Assembly: GCF_006335005.1 (NCBI RefSeq)
Contig: NZ_VDMP01000012.1
Coordinates: 31,891-85,530 of the forward strand
DNA: 53,640 nucleotides
Direction: 5' to 3'
DNA from: Nocardioides albidus
GTDB lineage: Bacteria > Actinomycetota > Actinomycetes > Propionibacteriales > Nocardioidaceae
In this document: one piece after another, positions 34,521 to 43,701 of the stretch
How the letters are laid out: every line of letters begins with the position of its first letter
How positions within the stretch are numbered: the first letter of the stretch is position 1
Notes under the pieces: model-generated
What the model saw: the letters and a program-made list of their open reading frames with translations, nothing else
Databases searched by the model: none
Told to the model about the DNA's origin: nothing
Translations under genes and position numbers: made by a program

Positions 34521-35798
34521 ATGTCCCCGCAGCAAGACCAGCAGGCCGAGGTCGTCGAGGTTCTCGTGGTCGGCGCCGGCCAGGCCGGTGTCGCGACGAG
34601 CGAGCACCTCAGCGACAACGGCGTCCCCCATCTCGTGCTCGAGCGCGAGCGGATCGCCGAGCGCTGGCGGACCGGGCGGTGGGACTCGCTGGTCGCCAAC
34701 GGACCCGCGTGGCACGACCGCTTCCCCGGGCTGGAGTTCCCCGACGTCGACCCCGACGGCTTCGCGACCAAGGACCAGGTCGCCGCCTACTTCGAGGCGT
34801 ACGCCGAGAAGATCGCCGCCCCGATCAGGACCGGCGTCGAGGTCACCTCGGTGACCCGGCACGAGGGCCGGCCCGGCTTCCGCGTCGAGACCTCCGACGG
34901 CGTGCTCGACGCCCGCTTCGTCGTCGCCGCCACCGGCCCGTTCCAGCGGCCGGTCTTCCCGCCCATCGTGCCGGCGGGCCCCGCGAGCCCGCTGCAGATC
35001 CACTCCAGCGACTACCGCAACCCCGACCAGCTGCCCGAGGGAGCGGTGCTCGTCGTCGGCGCCGGCTCGTCCGGCGTACAGATCGCCGACGAGCTGCAAC
35101 GCTCCGGACGCCAGGTCTTCTTGTCGGTCGGCCCGCACGATCGCCCGCCGCGCAGCTACCGCGGGCGCGACTTCTGCTGGTGGCTCGGCGTCCTCGGGCT
35201 CTGGGACCTCGAGACGCCGGCCGCCGGCGCCGAGCACGTCACCATCGCCGTCAGCGGCGCCCGCGGCGGCCACACGGTCGACTTCCGTGCGCTCGCCGAG
35301 CAGGGTGTCCGGCTCGTCGGCATGACGGAGCGGTACGACGACGGGGTGCTGCACTTCCGCACCGACCTCGCCGACAACATCGCCGCCGGCGACGCCAACC
35401 TGCTCGCCCTGCTCGACCAGGCCGACGAGTGGGTTCAGCGCAACGGCGCGGACCTGCCCGAGGAGCCGGAGGCGCGCGTGCTCGGCCCGGACCCGGCGAG
35501 CGTCACCGACCCGCTGCTCGAGCTCGACCTCGCCGCGGCGGGCGTGACCTCGATCGTCTGGGCGACCGGCTTCGCCACCGACTACTCGTGGCTCCCGGCC
35601 GGCGCCCTCGACGAGAGCGGGAGGCCCCGGCACCGCCGCGGCGTCTCGGCCGAGCCCGGCATCTACTTCGTCGGTCTGCCGTGGCTCTCGCGCCGCGGGT
35701 CCAGCTTCATCTGGGGGGTGTGGCACGACGCGAAGCACATCGCCGGGCACATCGCGACCCAGCGCAGCTACCTGACCTACCAGGCACCGACCGCATGA
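34521..35798 (+). CDS. Flavin-dependent monooxygenase (FMO-like, FAD/NAD(P)-binding)
   Basis: 425 aa from ATG 34521. Two dinucleotide-binding motifs: GAGQAGVATSEHL near residue 19 (FAD) and VVGAGSSGVQIADEL near residue 180 (NADPH), with ATGPFQRPVFPPI and WATGFATDYSWLP between and after, as in YUCCA/FMO-like enzymes. Such proteins oxygenate nitrogen, sulphur or ketone groups in small molecules. Its stop overlaps the start of an HDAC-like amidohydrolase (ATGA). It is divergent from RidA-DUF1028-M20, sharing the inverted-repeat control region. A pathway handling an N-containing aromatic or amide is a reasonable guess only. Confidence 0.87.
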   Translation: MSPQQDQQAEVVEVLVVGAGQAGVATSEHLSDNGVPHLVLERERIAERWRTGRWDSLVANGPAWHDRFPGLEFPDVDPDGFATKDQVAAYFEAYAEKIAAPIRTGVEVTSVTRHEGRPGFRVETSDGVLDARFVVAATGPFQRPVFPPIVPAGPASPLQIHSSDYRNPDQLPEGAVLVVGAGSSGVQIADELQRSGRQVFLSVGPHDRPPRSYRGRDFCWWLGVLGLWDLETPAAGAEHVTIAVSGARGGHTVDFRALAEQGVRLVGMTERYDDGVLHFRTDLADNIAAGDANLLALLDQADEWVQRNGADLPEEPEARVLGPDPASVTDPLLELDLAAAGVTSIVWATGFATDYSWLPAGALDESGRPRHRRGVSAEPGIYFVGLPWLSRRGSSFIWGVWHDAKHIAGHIATQRSYLTYQAPTA

Positions 35799-36916
35799 GC
35801 GAGCCACCGCGGACGGCGTTCTACCACGACGAGCGGTGCCTGTGGCACAGCACCGGCGAGGCCGTCCTCTTCCTCCCGGTCGGCGGCTGGCTGCAGCCGA
35901 TGGCGACCGGAGGCCACGCCGAGTCGCCGGAGTCGAAGCGCCGGTTCAAGGCGCTCCTGGACGTCTCCGGCCTGAGCGAGCGGATCGACGTCCGCAGCGC
36001 CGAGCCGGTCACTCGCGAGGACCTGCTGCGCGTCCACCCGGCGTCGTACGTCGACCACTTCCGCGAGCTCAGCGACGGACGCGGCGGCGAGATCGGGCCC
36101 GAGGCGCTCTTCTCGCACGGCGGCTTCGAGATCGCCGCGCTCTCCGCGGGACTCGCGAAGCGCGCGGTGTCCGACGTGGTGACCGGGCGCTACCGCAACG
36201 CCTACGCCCTCTCGCGCCCGCCGGGCCACCACTGCCTGCCCGACCAGGGCATGGGCTTCTGCCTGCTGGCGAACATCGCGATCGCGATCGAGTCGGCGAA
36301 GGCCGAGCACGGCCTGGGCCGGGTCGCCGTCCTCGACTGGGACGTGCACCACGGCAACGGCACCCAGGCGGTCTACTACGAGCGCGACGACGTGCTGACC
36401 GTCTCGATCCACCAGGAGAACTGCTTCCCCGTCGACTCCGGCAGCACCGACGAGCGCGGCACCGGGGCCGGCGAGGGCTACAACCTCAACATCCCGCTGC
36501 CGCCGGGCTCGGGCCACGAGACCTATCTCGCCGCGATGCGGGACATCGTGATCCCGGCCCTGCGCGACTACGCGCCCGAGCTGATCGTCATCGCCAGTGG
36601 GCTCGACGCCAACATGGTCGACCCGCTCGCCCGCCAACTCCTCTACGCCGACAGCTTCCGCCGGATGACCGCGATGGTCATGGAGCTCGCCGACGAGATC
36701 TGCGAGGGCCGGGTCGTCGCCGTCCACGAGGGCGGCTACGCCGAGTCCGAGGTCCCCTTCTGCGGTCTGGCCATCGTGGAGACCCTGTCGGGCATCCGGA
36801 CCGAGGTCGTCGACCCCTTCGAGGAGACCTTCGCCGCCCAACAGCCGTCGGCGCGGACGTTGGCCTACCAGCTCGCGATCGTCGCGGAGCTGGCCGAGGA
36901 GCTCAGCTCCCGCTGA
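35795..36916 (+). CDS. Class II histone-deacetylase-like amidohydrolase
   Basis: 373 aa, ATG 35795. HDAC superfamily hallmarks: tandem His in SRPPGHHCLPDQGMGFCLLANIAIA, zinc ligands Asp and His in VLDWDVHHGNGTQAVYYERDDVL, the third ligand in IASGLDANMVDPLARQ and the transition-state Tyr in VHEGGYAES. Bacterial members remove acetyl or other acyl groups from polyamines and small amides rather than histones. It is translationally coupled to the FMO gene. It converges with the GMC gene at 36903, overlapping its stop by 14 bp. Polyamine genes (potDABC) exist elsewhere in the window, but the direct partner is the FMO. Confidence 0.92.
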   Translation: MSEPPRTAFYHDERCLWHSTGEAVLFLPVGGWLQPMATGGHAESPESKRRFKALLDVSGLSERIDVRSAEPVTREDLLRVHPASYVDHFRELSDGRGGEIGPEALFSHGGFEIAALSAGLAKRAVSDVVTGRYRNAYALSRPPGHHCLPDQGMGFCLLANIAIAIESAKAEHGLGRVAVLDWDVHHGNGTQAVYYERDDVLTVSIHQENCFPVDSGSTDERGTGAGEGYNLNIPLPPGSGHETYLAAMRDIVIPALRDYAPELIVIASGLDANMVDPLARQLLYADSFRRMTAMVMELADEICEGRVVAVHEGGYAESEVPFCGLAIVETLSGIRTEVVDPFEETFAAQQPSARTLAYQLAIVAELAEELSSR

Positions 36917-38432
36917 TCAGGTCTGCGGCGCGCTCGGCCACCATCATCACCGTCACGACCGGGTTGGTGGCGACGAGCTGGGGGAAGACGGACGCGTCGA
37001 CGACCCGCAGCCCGTCGACGCCGCGCACCCTCAGCGACGGGTCGAGCACCGCGGTCGGGTCGCCGTCGGCGCCGATCCTGCAGGTGCCGCTGACGTGGTA
37101 GACGGTCTGGTGGGTCGCGCGGGCGACCTCGCTGATCTCCTCGTCGCTCTGCACGTCGGGTCCGGGGAAGACCTCGCGCACCAGCCGCGACGCGAACGGC
37201 TCGGCCTCGCCGATCCGGCGGGCCAGGCGGACCCCGGCGACCAGGGTCGCCTCGTCGCGGCCCTCGGGATCGGTGAAGTAGCGGTAGTCGATGGCGGGCG
37301 CCGCCGCGGGGTCGGCGGAGGGGATCCAGACCCGGCCGCGCGAGGCGGGGCGGGCGACGTTGGGCGCGATCGAGACGATCCGCTCGGGCAGCTCGGCGCC
37401 GTACGCCTCGGCGTGGACGGCCCACGGCTCGACCGGGAAGTGCATGAGGACGTCGGGACGGTCGTGGGGCTCGGCGAGGCTCACGAGCGCTCCGGCGTCC
37501 CAGCCGCTGGCGCAGGTCGGCGGCGGCAGCTCGCGCAGCTCCCAGACGACCAGGCCCTCGGCGTGATCCATGAGGTTCTCCCCCACGCCGGGCAGGTCCA
37601 CGACGACCTCGACACCGGCCGCGTCGAGCACCGCGCGCGGGCCGATGCCCGAGAGCTGCAGGAGTCGTGGCGAGTCGATGGCACCGCAGCACACGATGAC
37701 CTCGCGGCGCGCGCCGTAGCGGACCAGCTCGCCGTCCACCCGTGCCAGAACGCCGGTGGCGCGGCCGTCGGAGACCTCGATCCGCTCGACCCGCGCGTCC
37801 AGGACGACCCGGAGGTTGTCCCGCGTCGCGCGGGCGGGGTGGAGATAGTGCGCCGAGGTCGACGCGCGCTGGTTGGTCTCGGGCGTGTAGCCGACCTCGA
37901 AGAAGCCCGCGCCCTCGGCGCGCTCGTCGAGCCGGCCGTCGTTCCACGCGTCCTGCAGGGGTACGCCGAGCGCGGTCGCCGCGGCGGTCACCATGTCGGC
38001 CACCATCGGGTTGCGGTCCTCGGGAGCCACCGGCTGGATCGGCGTACGGAGCCGGTCGAAGTAGGGCTGGACGACCTCCGGGCCCCAGCCGGTCGCGCCG
38101 CGCTCGACCCACTCGTCGAGGTCGGCGGCGAGGGTCCGCCACGAGATCATCGTGTTGCCGTTCGAGCACCCGCCGAGGATGCGCAGCCGGGCCTGCCGGA
38201 TGGCGGAGTTGCCGCGCTCCTGCGCGACGCTGCGGTAGTCGAGGTCGAACTCGCCCTCGAGCATCTCCGCCCACCGGCGCAGGCCCCGGGCCCGGGGCTC
38301 GTGCTCGTCGTCCGGGCCCCACTCGACGAGGGTGACCGAGACGTCCGGGTCCTCGCTGAGCCGAGCGGCGAGCAGGGATCCCGCCGTGCCGCCGCCGACG
38401 ACGAGGTAGTCCGAGGTCGCGGCCCGGGTCAC
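36903..38432 (-). CDS. GMC-family oxidoreductase (choline-dehydrogenase-like), substrate unknown
   Basis: 509 aa from GTG 38432, overlapping the permease stop (GTGA). FAD motif GGGTAGSLLAARLSEDP near residue 13; GMC signature 2 [37 protein letters not shown]; the C-terminal active-site His in YHVSGTCRIG and ATNPVVTVMMVAERAADLI. The usual GGSS(S/L)IN flavin-binding turn reads LGGCSNGNTMI here, a clear difference from BetA at 7314. It is therefore a paralogue with another alcohol or amine-alcohol substrate, co-transcribed with an NCS1 permease that may import that substrate. Confidence 0.9.
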   Translation of the reverse strand: MTRAATSDYLVVGGGTAGSLLAARLSEDPDVSVTLVEWGPDDEHEPRARGLRRWAEMLEGEFDLDYRSVAQERGNSAIRQARLRILGGCSNGNTMISWRTLAADLDEWVERGATGWGPEVVQPYFDRLRTPIQPVAPEDRNPMVADMVTAAATALGVPLQDAWNDGRLDERAEGAGFFEVGYTPETNQRASTSAHYLHPARATRDNLRVVLDARVERIEVSDGRATGVLARVDGELVRYGARREVIVCCGAIDSPRLLQLSGIGPRAVLDAAGVEVVVDLPGVGENLMDHAEGLVVWELRELPPPTCASGWDAGALVSLAEPHDRPDVLMHFPVEPWAVHAEAYGAELPERIVSIAPNVARPASRGRVWIPSADPAAAPAIDYRYFTDPEGRDEATLVAGVRLARRIGEAEPFASRLVREVFPGPDVQSDEEISEVARATHQTVYHVSGTCRIGADGDPTAVLDPSLRVRGVDGLRVVDASVFPQLVATNPVVTVMMVAERAADLISGS

Positions 38433-39844
38433 GCGATCCCGGCCCGCGACGCGCCCTCCAGCACCGGACGGTGGCCGGAGAACCTGCTGAACCGCTTCAT
38501 CAGGAACAGGTAGAGCGGGCAGATGACCGCGAGACCGACGATCCAGGAGATGTCGACGTACTCCAGCCTCTCGCCGATCGGACCGGTGTACTTCGTGGTC
38601 ACGAGGAACGGGATCTGCACCAGGATGCCGAGGAAGTAGCAGCCCACGGCGATCGGGTTGAACCGGCCGTAGCGGCCGCCGTCGCGCTCGAAGAGCGAGT
38701 CGATGTCGTACTCGCCGTGCTTGAGCAGGTAGTAGTCGACCAGGTTGACCGCGGTCCACGGCACCAGCACGCACAGCAGCAGGAGCATGAAGTTGGTGAA
38801 GTTGACGAGGAAGTCGTCCTTGCCCGCCAGCGCCATGACCACGGCGCCGAGGAACAGGAACACCGAGACGACGGCGCGGGCCACCGCTCCGGGCACCCAG
38901 CTCGGGAAGAGCGTCTGGCCGACGGTGATGGTGGACAGCGCGCCGCAATACAGGTTCATCGCGTTGGTGCAGGCGATGCCGATCCCGAAGACGGCGATGA
39001 CCAGCCCGCCCACGCCGTGGGTGAGCTCCTGCAGGCCGGAGACGGTGTCGGACTCGGGCAGGGCGGCGCCGACGAGCGCGCCGAGGATCATCGGGAAGAG
39101 CGAGCCGAGCACCGCTCCGGCGTACGTCGCCCAGAACGCGGGCCGGACGCCGGTGTCGCGGGGCATGTAGCGGGTGTAGTCGGAGACGTACGGCGCGTAC
39201 GCGATCTGCCACAGGGCTGCCAGGGAGACGGTGCCCATGAACCCGGCGAGCGTGGCGCCGTCGGAGTGGAGGACGCCGCTGGGAAGGTCGTTGACGAGCA
39301 GGATCCAGACGAACGCGAGCGCCATGACGAGGCCGGAGACCAGGCTCATCAGCCCCGTCAGCGCGTGGATCATCCGGTAGCCGACGATCGCCCCGACGAC
39401 GCTGACCAGGCCGATCAGGATGATCGAGGTGGTCTCGTCCAGCCCGAAGAGGCTGGAGACGGCCTGGCCGCCGAGGACCATGTTGGAGGCGAAGAAGCCG
39501 ACGTACATGAGGATGACGAGGACGACGACCAGCAGGCTGCCGTAGGAGCCGAACTGGGCGCGCGTCTGCAGCATCTGTGGGACGCCCATCTGGGGGCCCT
39601 GGGCGGCGTGCAGCGCCATGACCACGCCGCCGAGCCCGTGACCGACGACCAGCGCGATCACCGCGGCCCACACCGGCAGGCCGTAGACCGCTGTGGCGAC
39701 GACCCCGGTCGCCACGGTCAGCAGCATGATGTTGGACCCGAACCAGATCGTGAACAGGTCGCGGGCCTTGCCGTGCCGCTCGGTGACGGGGATGTGGTCG
39801 ATGGTGCGCTTCTCGACGGTGAGGGTCGTCTCGGCGTCCTGCAT
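38429..39844 (-). CDS. NCS1-family permease (purine/cytosine/hydantoin type)
   Basis: 471 aa taken from the second of two adjacent ATGs (39844), since AGGAGG lies 5 bp before it; a GTG at 39904 has no ribosome site. It has twelve membrane segments with NCS1 features: DLFTIWFGSNIMLLTVATG near the start, LWQIAYAPYVSDYTRYMPRDT, NLYCGALSTITVGQ and FVNFTNFMLLLLCVLVPWTAVNLVDYYL. NCS1 carriers bring in nucleobases, allantoin, hydantoins, thiamine precursors and similar compounds. Its 3' end overlaps the GMC oxidoreductase gene, so transport and oxidation of the same compound is likely. The region upstream (39845-40073) holds AATGCG-N9-CGCATT and a strong hairpin. Confidence 0.88.
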   Translation of the reverse strand: MQDAETTLTVEKRTIDHIPVTERHGKARDLFTIWFGSNIMLLTVATGVVATAVYGLPVWAAVIALVVGHGLGGVVMALHAAQGPQMGVPQMLQTRAQFGSYGSLLVVVLVILMYVGFFASNMVLGGQAVSSLFGLDETTSIILIGLVSVVGAIVGYRMIHALTGLMSLVSGLVMALAFVWILLVNDLPSGVLHSDGATLAGFMGTVSLAALWQIAYAPYVSDYTRYMPRDTGVRPAFWATYAGAVLGSLFPMILGALVGAALPESDTVSGLQELTHGVGGLVIAVFGIGIACTNAMNLYCGALSTITVGQTLFPSWVPGAVARAVVSVFLFLGAVVMALAGKDDFLVNFTNFMLLLLCVLVPWTAVNLVDYYLLKHGEYDIDSLFERDGGRYGRFNPIAVGCYFLGILVQIPFLVTTKYTGPIGERLEYVDISWIVGLAVICPLYLFLMKRFSRFSGHRPVLEGASRAGIA

Positions 39845-39961
39845 CATGGCCTCCTGCTCGTGCGGCCTCGGCGCGTCTGCAGCCGGGTCCGTGATCCCGC
39901 TCACCGTAGGCCGCGTACAACACCGCCCACCAACACCGGTTTCCGTTGCTCAGCATCGGCA

Positions 39962-39982
39962 AATGCGATGACTCGGCGCATT
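39962..39982. promoter_or_regulatory. Possible operator upstream of the NCS1 permease
   Basis: AATGCG (39962-39967) and CGCATT (39977-39982) form an inverted repeat with a 9-bp spacer, 118 bp before the permease start. Nothing else points to a binding protein, so this is a weak call. Confidence 0.3.
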
Positions 39983-40010
39983 GACATCACCTGGGCCACG
40001 GCCGGAACGC

Positions 40011-40059
40011 CTTGGTGTGTGATCTGCGCACACCACGTGCGAGCAGATCACACACCAAG
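40011..40059 (-). terminator. Perfect 17-bp stem hairpin after the histamine dehydrogenase gene
   Basis: CTTGGTGTGTGATCTGC (40011-40027) is followed after a 15-nt loop by its exact reverse complement GCAGATCACACACCAAG (40043-40059). It lies 14 bp beyond the stop of the minus-strand histamine dehydrogenase gene. A smaller hairpin (CTCGCC-TTCA-GGCGAG, 40067-40082) spans that stop codon. There is no U-tract. It ends the histamine operon before the NCS1 promoter. Confidence 0.75.
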
Positions 40060-40073
40060 CGCACCTCTCGCCT

Positions 40074-42146
40074 TCAGGCGAGCTGGGTGACCTCGCGCCG
40101 GAACGGCACCTCGTCGTTGGACGGCAGGACGGCGTCGAACTCCTCCGCCGCACGGCGGCCCGACCAGACCGCCGCGGCGATGGTGCCAGGCGCCCAGGCG
40201 TCGCCGATGCCGCGCACGGAGGCGATCTCGCCGGCGTCGCGGCGGGCCACGAGGTCGAGGTAGAGCTCCTCCTTCGGCAGGCGGGCGGTCACCATGACGA
40301 CGGCGTCACAGTCGAGCTCGCGCTCGAGGCCGGCGTACACGTCCTTGACCGTGACCCCGCCGGCTCCGACGGCCGTCACCGCGTGGTCGGTCACCCGGGT
40401 GATGCCGTTCTCGATGAGCCGCCGCTGGATCCGGTTGACCTCGAAGGTGTTGTTGGTCCACGACGAGACCTGCGAGCCGGGCGTGACGATCGAGACGTCG
40501 TACCCCTTCTGCACGAGGAGCTCGGCGACGACGCCACCCAGGTAGTAGTGGTCGTCGTCGTAGACGACGACCTTCCTGCCGTCGGGCAGCCGTCCGGCGA
40601 AGAGGTCGTCGGGGCCGAGCACCTGCGCACCCTCGCCGATGGGCATCGCGGTGGTGTGGAAGCGGGCGACGCCGTCGGTGCGCCAGGTCGCCCCGGTCGC
40701 GGTGATCACGTGCTCGAAGCCGAACTCGACGATGTCCGCCGCCGTCATCGGGCTCTCGCGGTAGATCTCGACGTTGGGGAGCTCGGCGAGGACCGCCTCG
40801 CGATACTCCTTGACCCGGGCCCAGGCCGACAGGCCGGGCAGTCGCGACTCCAGGGTGACCCGTCCGCCGAGGTCGCGTCCCGCCTCGGCGAGCACGACCT
40901 CGTAACCGCGCACGCCGAGGGCGCGGGCGGCCTCCAGCCCGGAGGGACCGGCGCCGACGACCAGGACGCGCGCGTCGCTCTCCTTGGCGCGGATCCGCTC
41001 CGGGTGCCAGCCGCGGCGCCACTCCTCCCCCATGCTGGGGTTCTGGGTGCAGCGGATCGGCGACATGGTGAGGTCGCCGGACACGCAGATGTTGCAGCCG
41101 ATGCACTCGCGGATCAGGTTCAGCCGACCGTCGCGGATCTTGTTGGGCAGGAAGGGGTCCGCGATCGAGGGGCGTGCGGCGCCGATCAGGTCGAGGATGC
41201 CGGCCTTGACCTGGCGCACCATGGCGTCGGGCGAGGTGAACCGGCCGACGCCGACGACGGGCTTGGTCGTGAGCTTCTTGAGCCCGGCGACGAACTCCTC
41301 CTGGCGGCCCTCGGGCGCGAACCGCGAGGTGACCGAGTCGCCCTCCCAGCTGCCCATCGCGAAGTCCCACAGGTCCGGGAGCTCGCCGAGCTCGCGCAGC
41401 ACGCCCTCGATGTCCTCGCGGGTGATGCCGCCGTCGATCTCCTCCTCGACCGTGATCCGGCAGGCCACGGCGGCGCGGCCGGCGACCTCCTCGATCGTGT
41501 CCTCGATCAGCTCCTTGAGCAGGCGCATCCGGTTCTCCAGCGAGCCGCCGTACTCGTCGGTGCGGTTGTTGTAGCGCCGCGAGAGGAAGTGGTGCGGAGC
41601 GCCGTACCCGTGGGCGCCGTAGACGTAGACGACGTCGTAGCCGGCCTCGAGCGAGCGGCGTACGGCGTTGCGGTGCCAGCGGCGCAGATCGTCGATGTCC
41701 TGCTTGGTCATCGCCCGCGCCTGGACGGGCGCGATGGTGTCGGGCGCGACAGGCAGGTGCTGCGGCCCGAGCGGGGTCTCGCGACTGAGCTGGTTGGGCG
41801 CGTTCATGCCGTTGTGCGCGAGCTCGATGCCGGCCAGGCCGCCGCCCTCGTGGATCGCGTCGGCGATCCGCTTGAGGGCCGGCAGGTCCTGGTCGTCCCA
41901 GATCCGCAGCTCGATGAACGGAGCGATGTCGGAGGTCGCGTGGATCTCGACCTGCTCGGTGCACACGACCGACCAGCCGCCCTCGGCCTTGATCTTGCGC
42001 ATCGCGGCCTGGGCGCTGGGGTCGCGGTAGCCCATGCCGTTGCAGTGCGGCACCTGGTAGAAGCGGTTCTTCGTGGTGAACGGCCCGATCCGCACGGGCT
42101 CGAACAGGATGTCGTACGGCGCAGCCACAGGGGTCTGCTCGGTCAT
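40074..42146 (-). CDS. hdh: Histamine dehydrogenase (6-S-cysteinyl-FMN, 4Fe-4S, ADP), TMADH family
   Basis: 690 aa, ATG 42146 overlapping the permease stop. The N-terminal TIM barrel holds NRFYQVPHCNG with Cys35 at the position that binds FMN covalently. The cluster Cys are 348, 351, 354 and 366 (CIGCNICVSGD...RC). C-terminal nucleotide-binding domains contain VVGAGPSGLEAARAL. Compared from memory with trimethylamine dehydrogenase and with Nocardioides simplex histamine dehydrogenase, this protein has Gln65, Trp267 and Asp358, exactly the pocket residues described for the histamine enzyme in place of the aromatic bowl of trimethylamine dehydrogenase. It oxidises histamine to imidazole acetaldehyde and ammonia, passing electrons to an ETF-like acceptor. 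The neighbouring aldehyde dehydrogenase and amine permease agree. Confidence 0.94.
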   Translation of the reverse strand: MTEQTPVAAPYDILFEPVRIGPFTTKNRFYQVPHCNGMGYRDPSAQAAMRKIKAEGGWSVVCTEQVEIHATSDIAPFIELRIWDDQDLPALKRIADAIHEGGGLAGIELAHNGMNAPNQLSRETPLGPQHLPVAPDTIAPVQARAMTKQDIDDLRRWHRNAVRRSLEAGYDVVYVYGAHGYGAPHHFLSRRYNNRTDEYGGSLENRMRLLKELIEDTIEEVAGRAAVACRITVEEEIDGGITREDIEGVLRELGELPDLWDFAMGSWEGDSVTSRFAPEGRQEEFVAGLKKLTTKPVVGVGRFTSPDAMVRQVKAGILDLIGAARPSIADPFLPNKIRDGRLNLIRECIGCNICVSGDLTMSPIRCTQNPSMGEEWRRGWHPERIRAKESDARVLVVGAGPSGLEAARALGVRGYEVVLAEAGRDLGGRVTLESRLPGLSAWARVKEYREAVLAELPNVEIYRESPMTAADIVEFGFEHVITATGATWRTDGVARFHTTAMPIGEGAQVLGPDDLFAGRLPDGRKVVVYDDDHYYLGGVVAELLVQKGYDVSIVTPGSQVSSWTNNTFEVNRIQRRLIENGITRVTDHAVTAVGAGGVTVKDVYAGLERELDCDAVVMVTARLPKEELYLDLVARRDAGEIASVRGIGDAWAPGTIAAAVWSGRRAAEEFDAVLPSNDEVPFRREVTQLA

Positions 42147-43666
42147 CGGGTCGGCTCCTCGGCAGGGGCGGGCGGGACGGGGGGAACGGGCGCGCCGACG
42201 TCACCACGGACGCGGGCACCGCGGGCGTAGCCGATCGCGCAGAGCACCAGCAGGCAGGCGAGGGTGCCGAGCGTGAAGACCTCGAAGGTCGTCTGGCTGA
42301 CGCCCCAGATGTCCTTGAACGGGTAGTCCTCGCCGAAGAGCCGCTCCAGCGTTCCCGGGAACACCGCGACCCAGGAGCCGAGCAGGACCCACGCGAAGGC
42401 GGTCCAGCCGAGGGCCGCGAAGCCGGCGTCGGACACCGGCACGCGGAAGGGCCGGTGACGCTCGGGATAGCGGGTCCGGAGCCGGATCGCGGCCGGGATC
42501 ACGAGCAGGTAGCTGAGCAGGAAGGTGGAGATCGAGATCGTGAGCACGACCCCGAACACCGAGGCGCCCGAGCCGGTCACCTGCATCGCGACGAGCATGA
42601 AGGTCGTCGAGACGACGCCGGAGAGCAGGTTGACCCGCACCGGAGTGCCCAGTCCGGCGTGGAAGCGGCCGAAGAAGCCACCGAAGAAGGAGCCGTCGGC
42701 AGCGGTCATCGCCTGCATGCGGTCGGAGATGATCATCCAGGCCGCGCCCTGGCTCATCAGGATGTAGACGAACACGAACGCGGTCAGCTTGAGCAGGGCG
42801 TCGGCCGCGCCGCCGTAGACGGAGTAGACGGTTCCGACGGCGTCGAGCAGGCCGCCGATCCCCGTGATGTCCTCGGTCGGCACGACCAGCAGGATCGCGA
42901 AGATCGGGAGCAGGTAGCACGCCGCGGCCGTCGCGCACGAGCGGAAGATGGAGACCGGTACGTCGCGCGCGGGGTTCTCCATCTCACCGGCCGCGCTGTT
43001 GGAGGACTCGAAGCCCAGGTAGGCGAACAGCAGGATCGGCACCGAGCCGAACAGGCCGAGCAGGGAGGGGCTGAAGTCACCGGGGCTGATGCCGACGACA
43101 CCGTTCTGGACGGCGTAGATCGCGGTCGTGAGCACGAAGAAGACGAGCAGCCCGATCTTGAGCAGCGCGCCGCTCGTGGGCAGCCACTTGCCCTTCTGCA
43201 GGCTGACGATCGCCGCGAGCACCGTGACCCAGATGAAGACGATCTTGAAGACGTAGTCCCCGAACGAGCCGTGCTCCAACGGGGTGATGTAGGTGCTGAT
43301 CGTCTCCGCGGCGAGGAAGGCCATCGAGCCGCCGACCCAGACGGGCTGGGTGATCCAGGTCAGGATCGCGGCGACCGCGCCCGCCGGCCTCCCGAAGGCG
43401 TCGCGCACCCAGGTGTAGGCGCCGCCCTCCTCGCTGAAGGCGGCGCCCGTCTCGGCGAAGATCAGCCCGTAGGGCACGAGGAAGAACACGGCGAGCACGA
43501 GCGCCCAGGTGAACGCCTCGGCGCCGTACAGCGAGACCTGCCCGAGGGTCTCGAGGCCGACGACGGCGGCGATCATCAAGAAGACGATGTCGAAGCGGCG
43601 CAGCGTCTTGTGCAGCAGCGCGTGCTGCTCGGCGGCGAGCTCGGTGGGTTGGTTGGTCTGCGTCAT
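42143..43666 (-). CDS. APC-family amine/amino-acid permease of the histamine operon
   Basis: 507 aa, ATG 43666 with AGGGA upstream. It has twelve predicted membrane segments of the APC superfamily: FDIVFLMIAAVVGLETLGQVSLYGAEAFTW, PYGLIFAETGAAFSEEGGAYTWVRDAFGR (the conserved TM2-loop) and LLFAYLGFESSNSAAGEMENPARDVP in the TM6 region. The C-terminal tail ends in a proline-rich cytoplasmic stretch (APVPPVPPAPAEEP). It lies between the aldehyde dehydrogenase (35 bp) and histamine dehydrogenase (4-bp overlap) genes, so histamine or a related biogenic amine is the likely cargo. Confidence 0.9.
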   Translation of the reverse strand: MTQTNQPTELAAEQHALLHKTLRRFDIVFLMIAAVVGLETLGQVSLYGAEAFTWALVLAVFFLVPYGLIFAETGAAFSEEGGAYTWVRDAFGRPAGAVAAILTWITQPVWVGGSMAFLAAETISTYITPLEHGSFGDYVFKIVFIWVTVLAAIVSLQKGKWLPTSGALLKIGLLVFFVLTTAIYAVQNGVVGISPGDFSPSLLGLFGSVPILLFAYLGFESSNSAAGEMENPARDVPVSIFRSCATAAACYLLPIFAILLVVPTEDITGIGGLLDAVGTVYSVYGGAADALLKLTAFVFVYILMSQGAAWMIISDRMQAMTAADGSFFGGFFGRFHAGLGTPVRVNLLSGVVSTTFMLVAMQVTGSGASVFGVVLTISISTFLLSYLLVIPAAIRLRTRYPERHRPFRVPVSDAGFAALGWTAFAWVLLGSWVAVFPGTLERLFGEDYPFKDIWGVSQTTFEVFTLGTLACLLVLCAIGYARGARVRGDVGAPVPPVPPAPAEEPTR

Positions 43667-43701
43667 GGTGTGTCCCTAGGCGGTCGAGGTGCTGCAGGGG
43701 G

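Noticed and set aside
39946..39962. IclR site TTGC...GCAA upstream of the NCS1 permease
   Set aside because: Spacer is 9 bp instead of 7 and the arms are only 4 bp, expected by chance.
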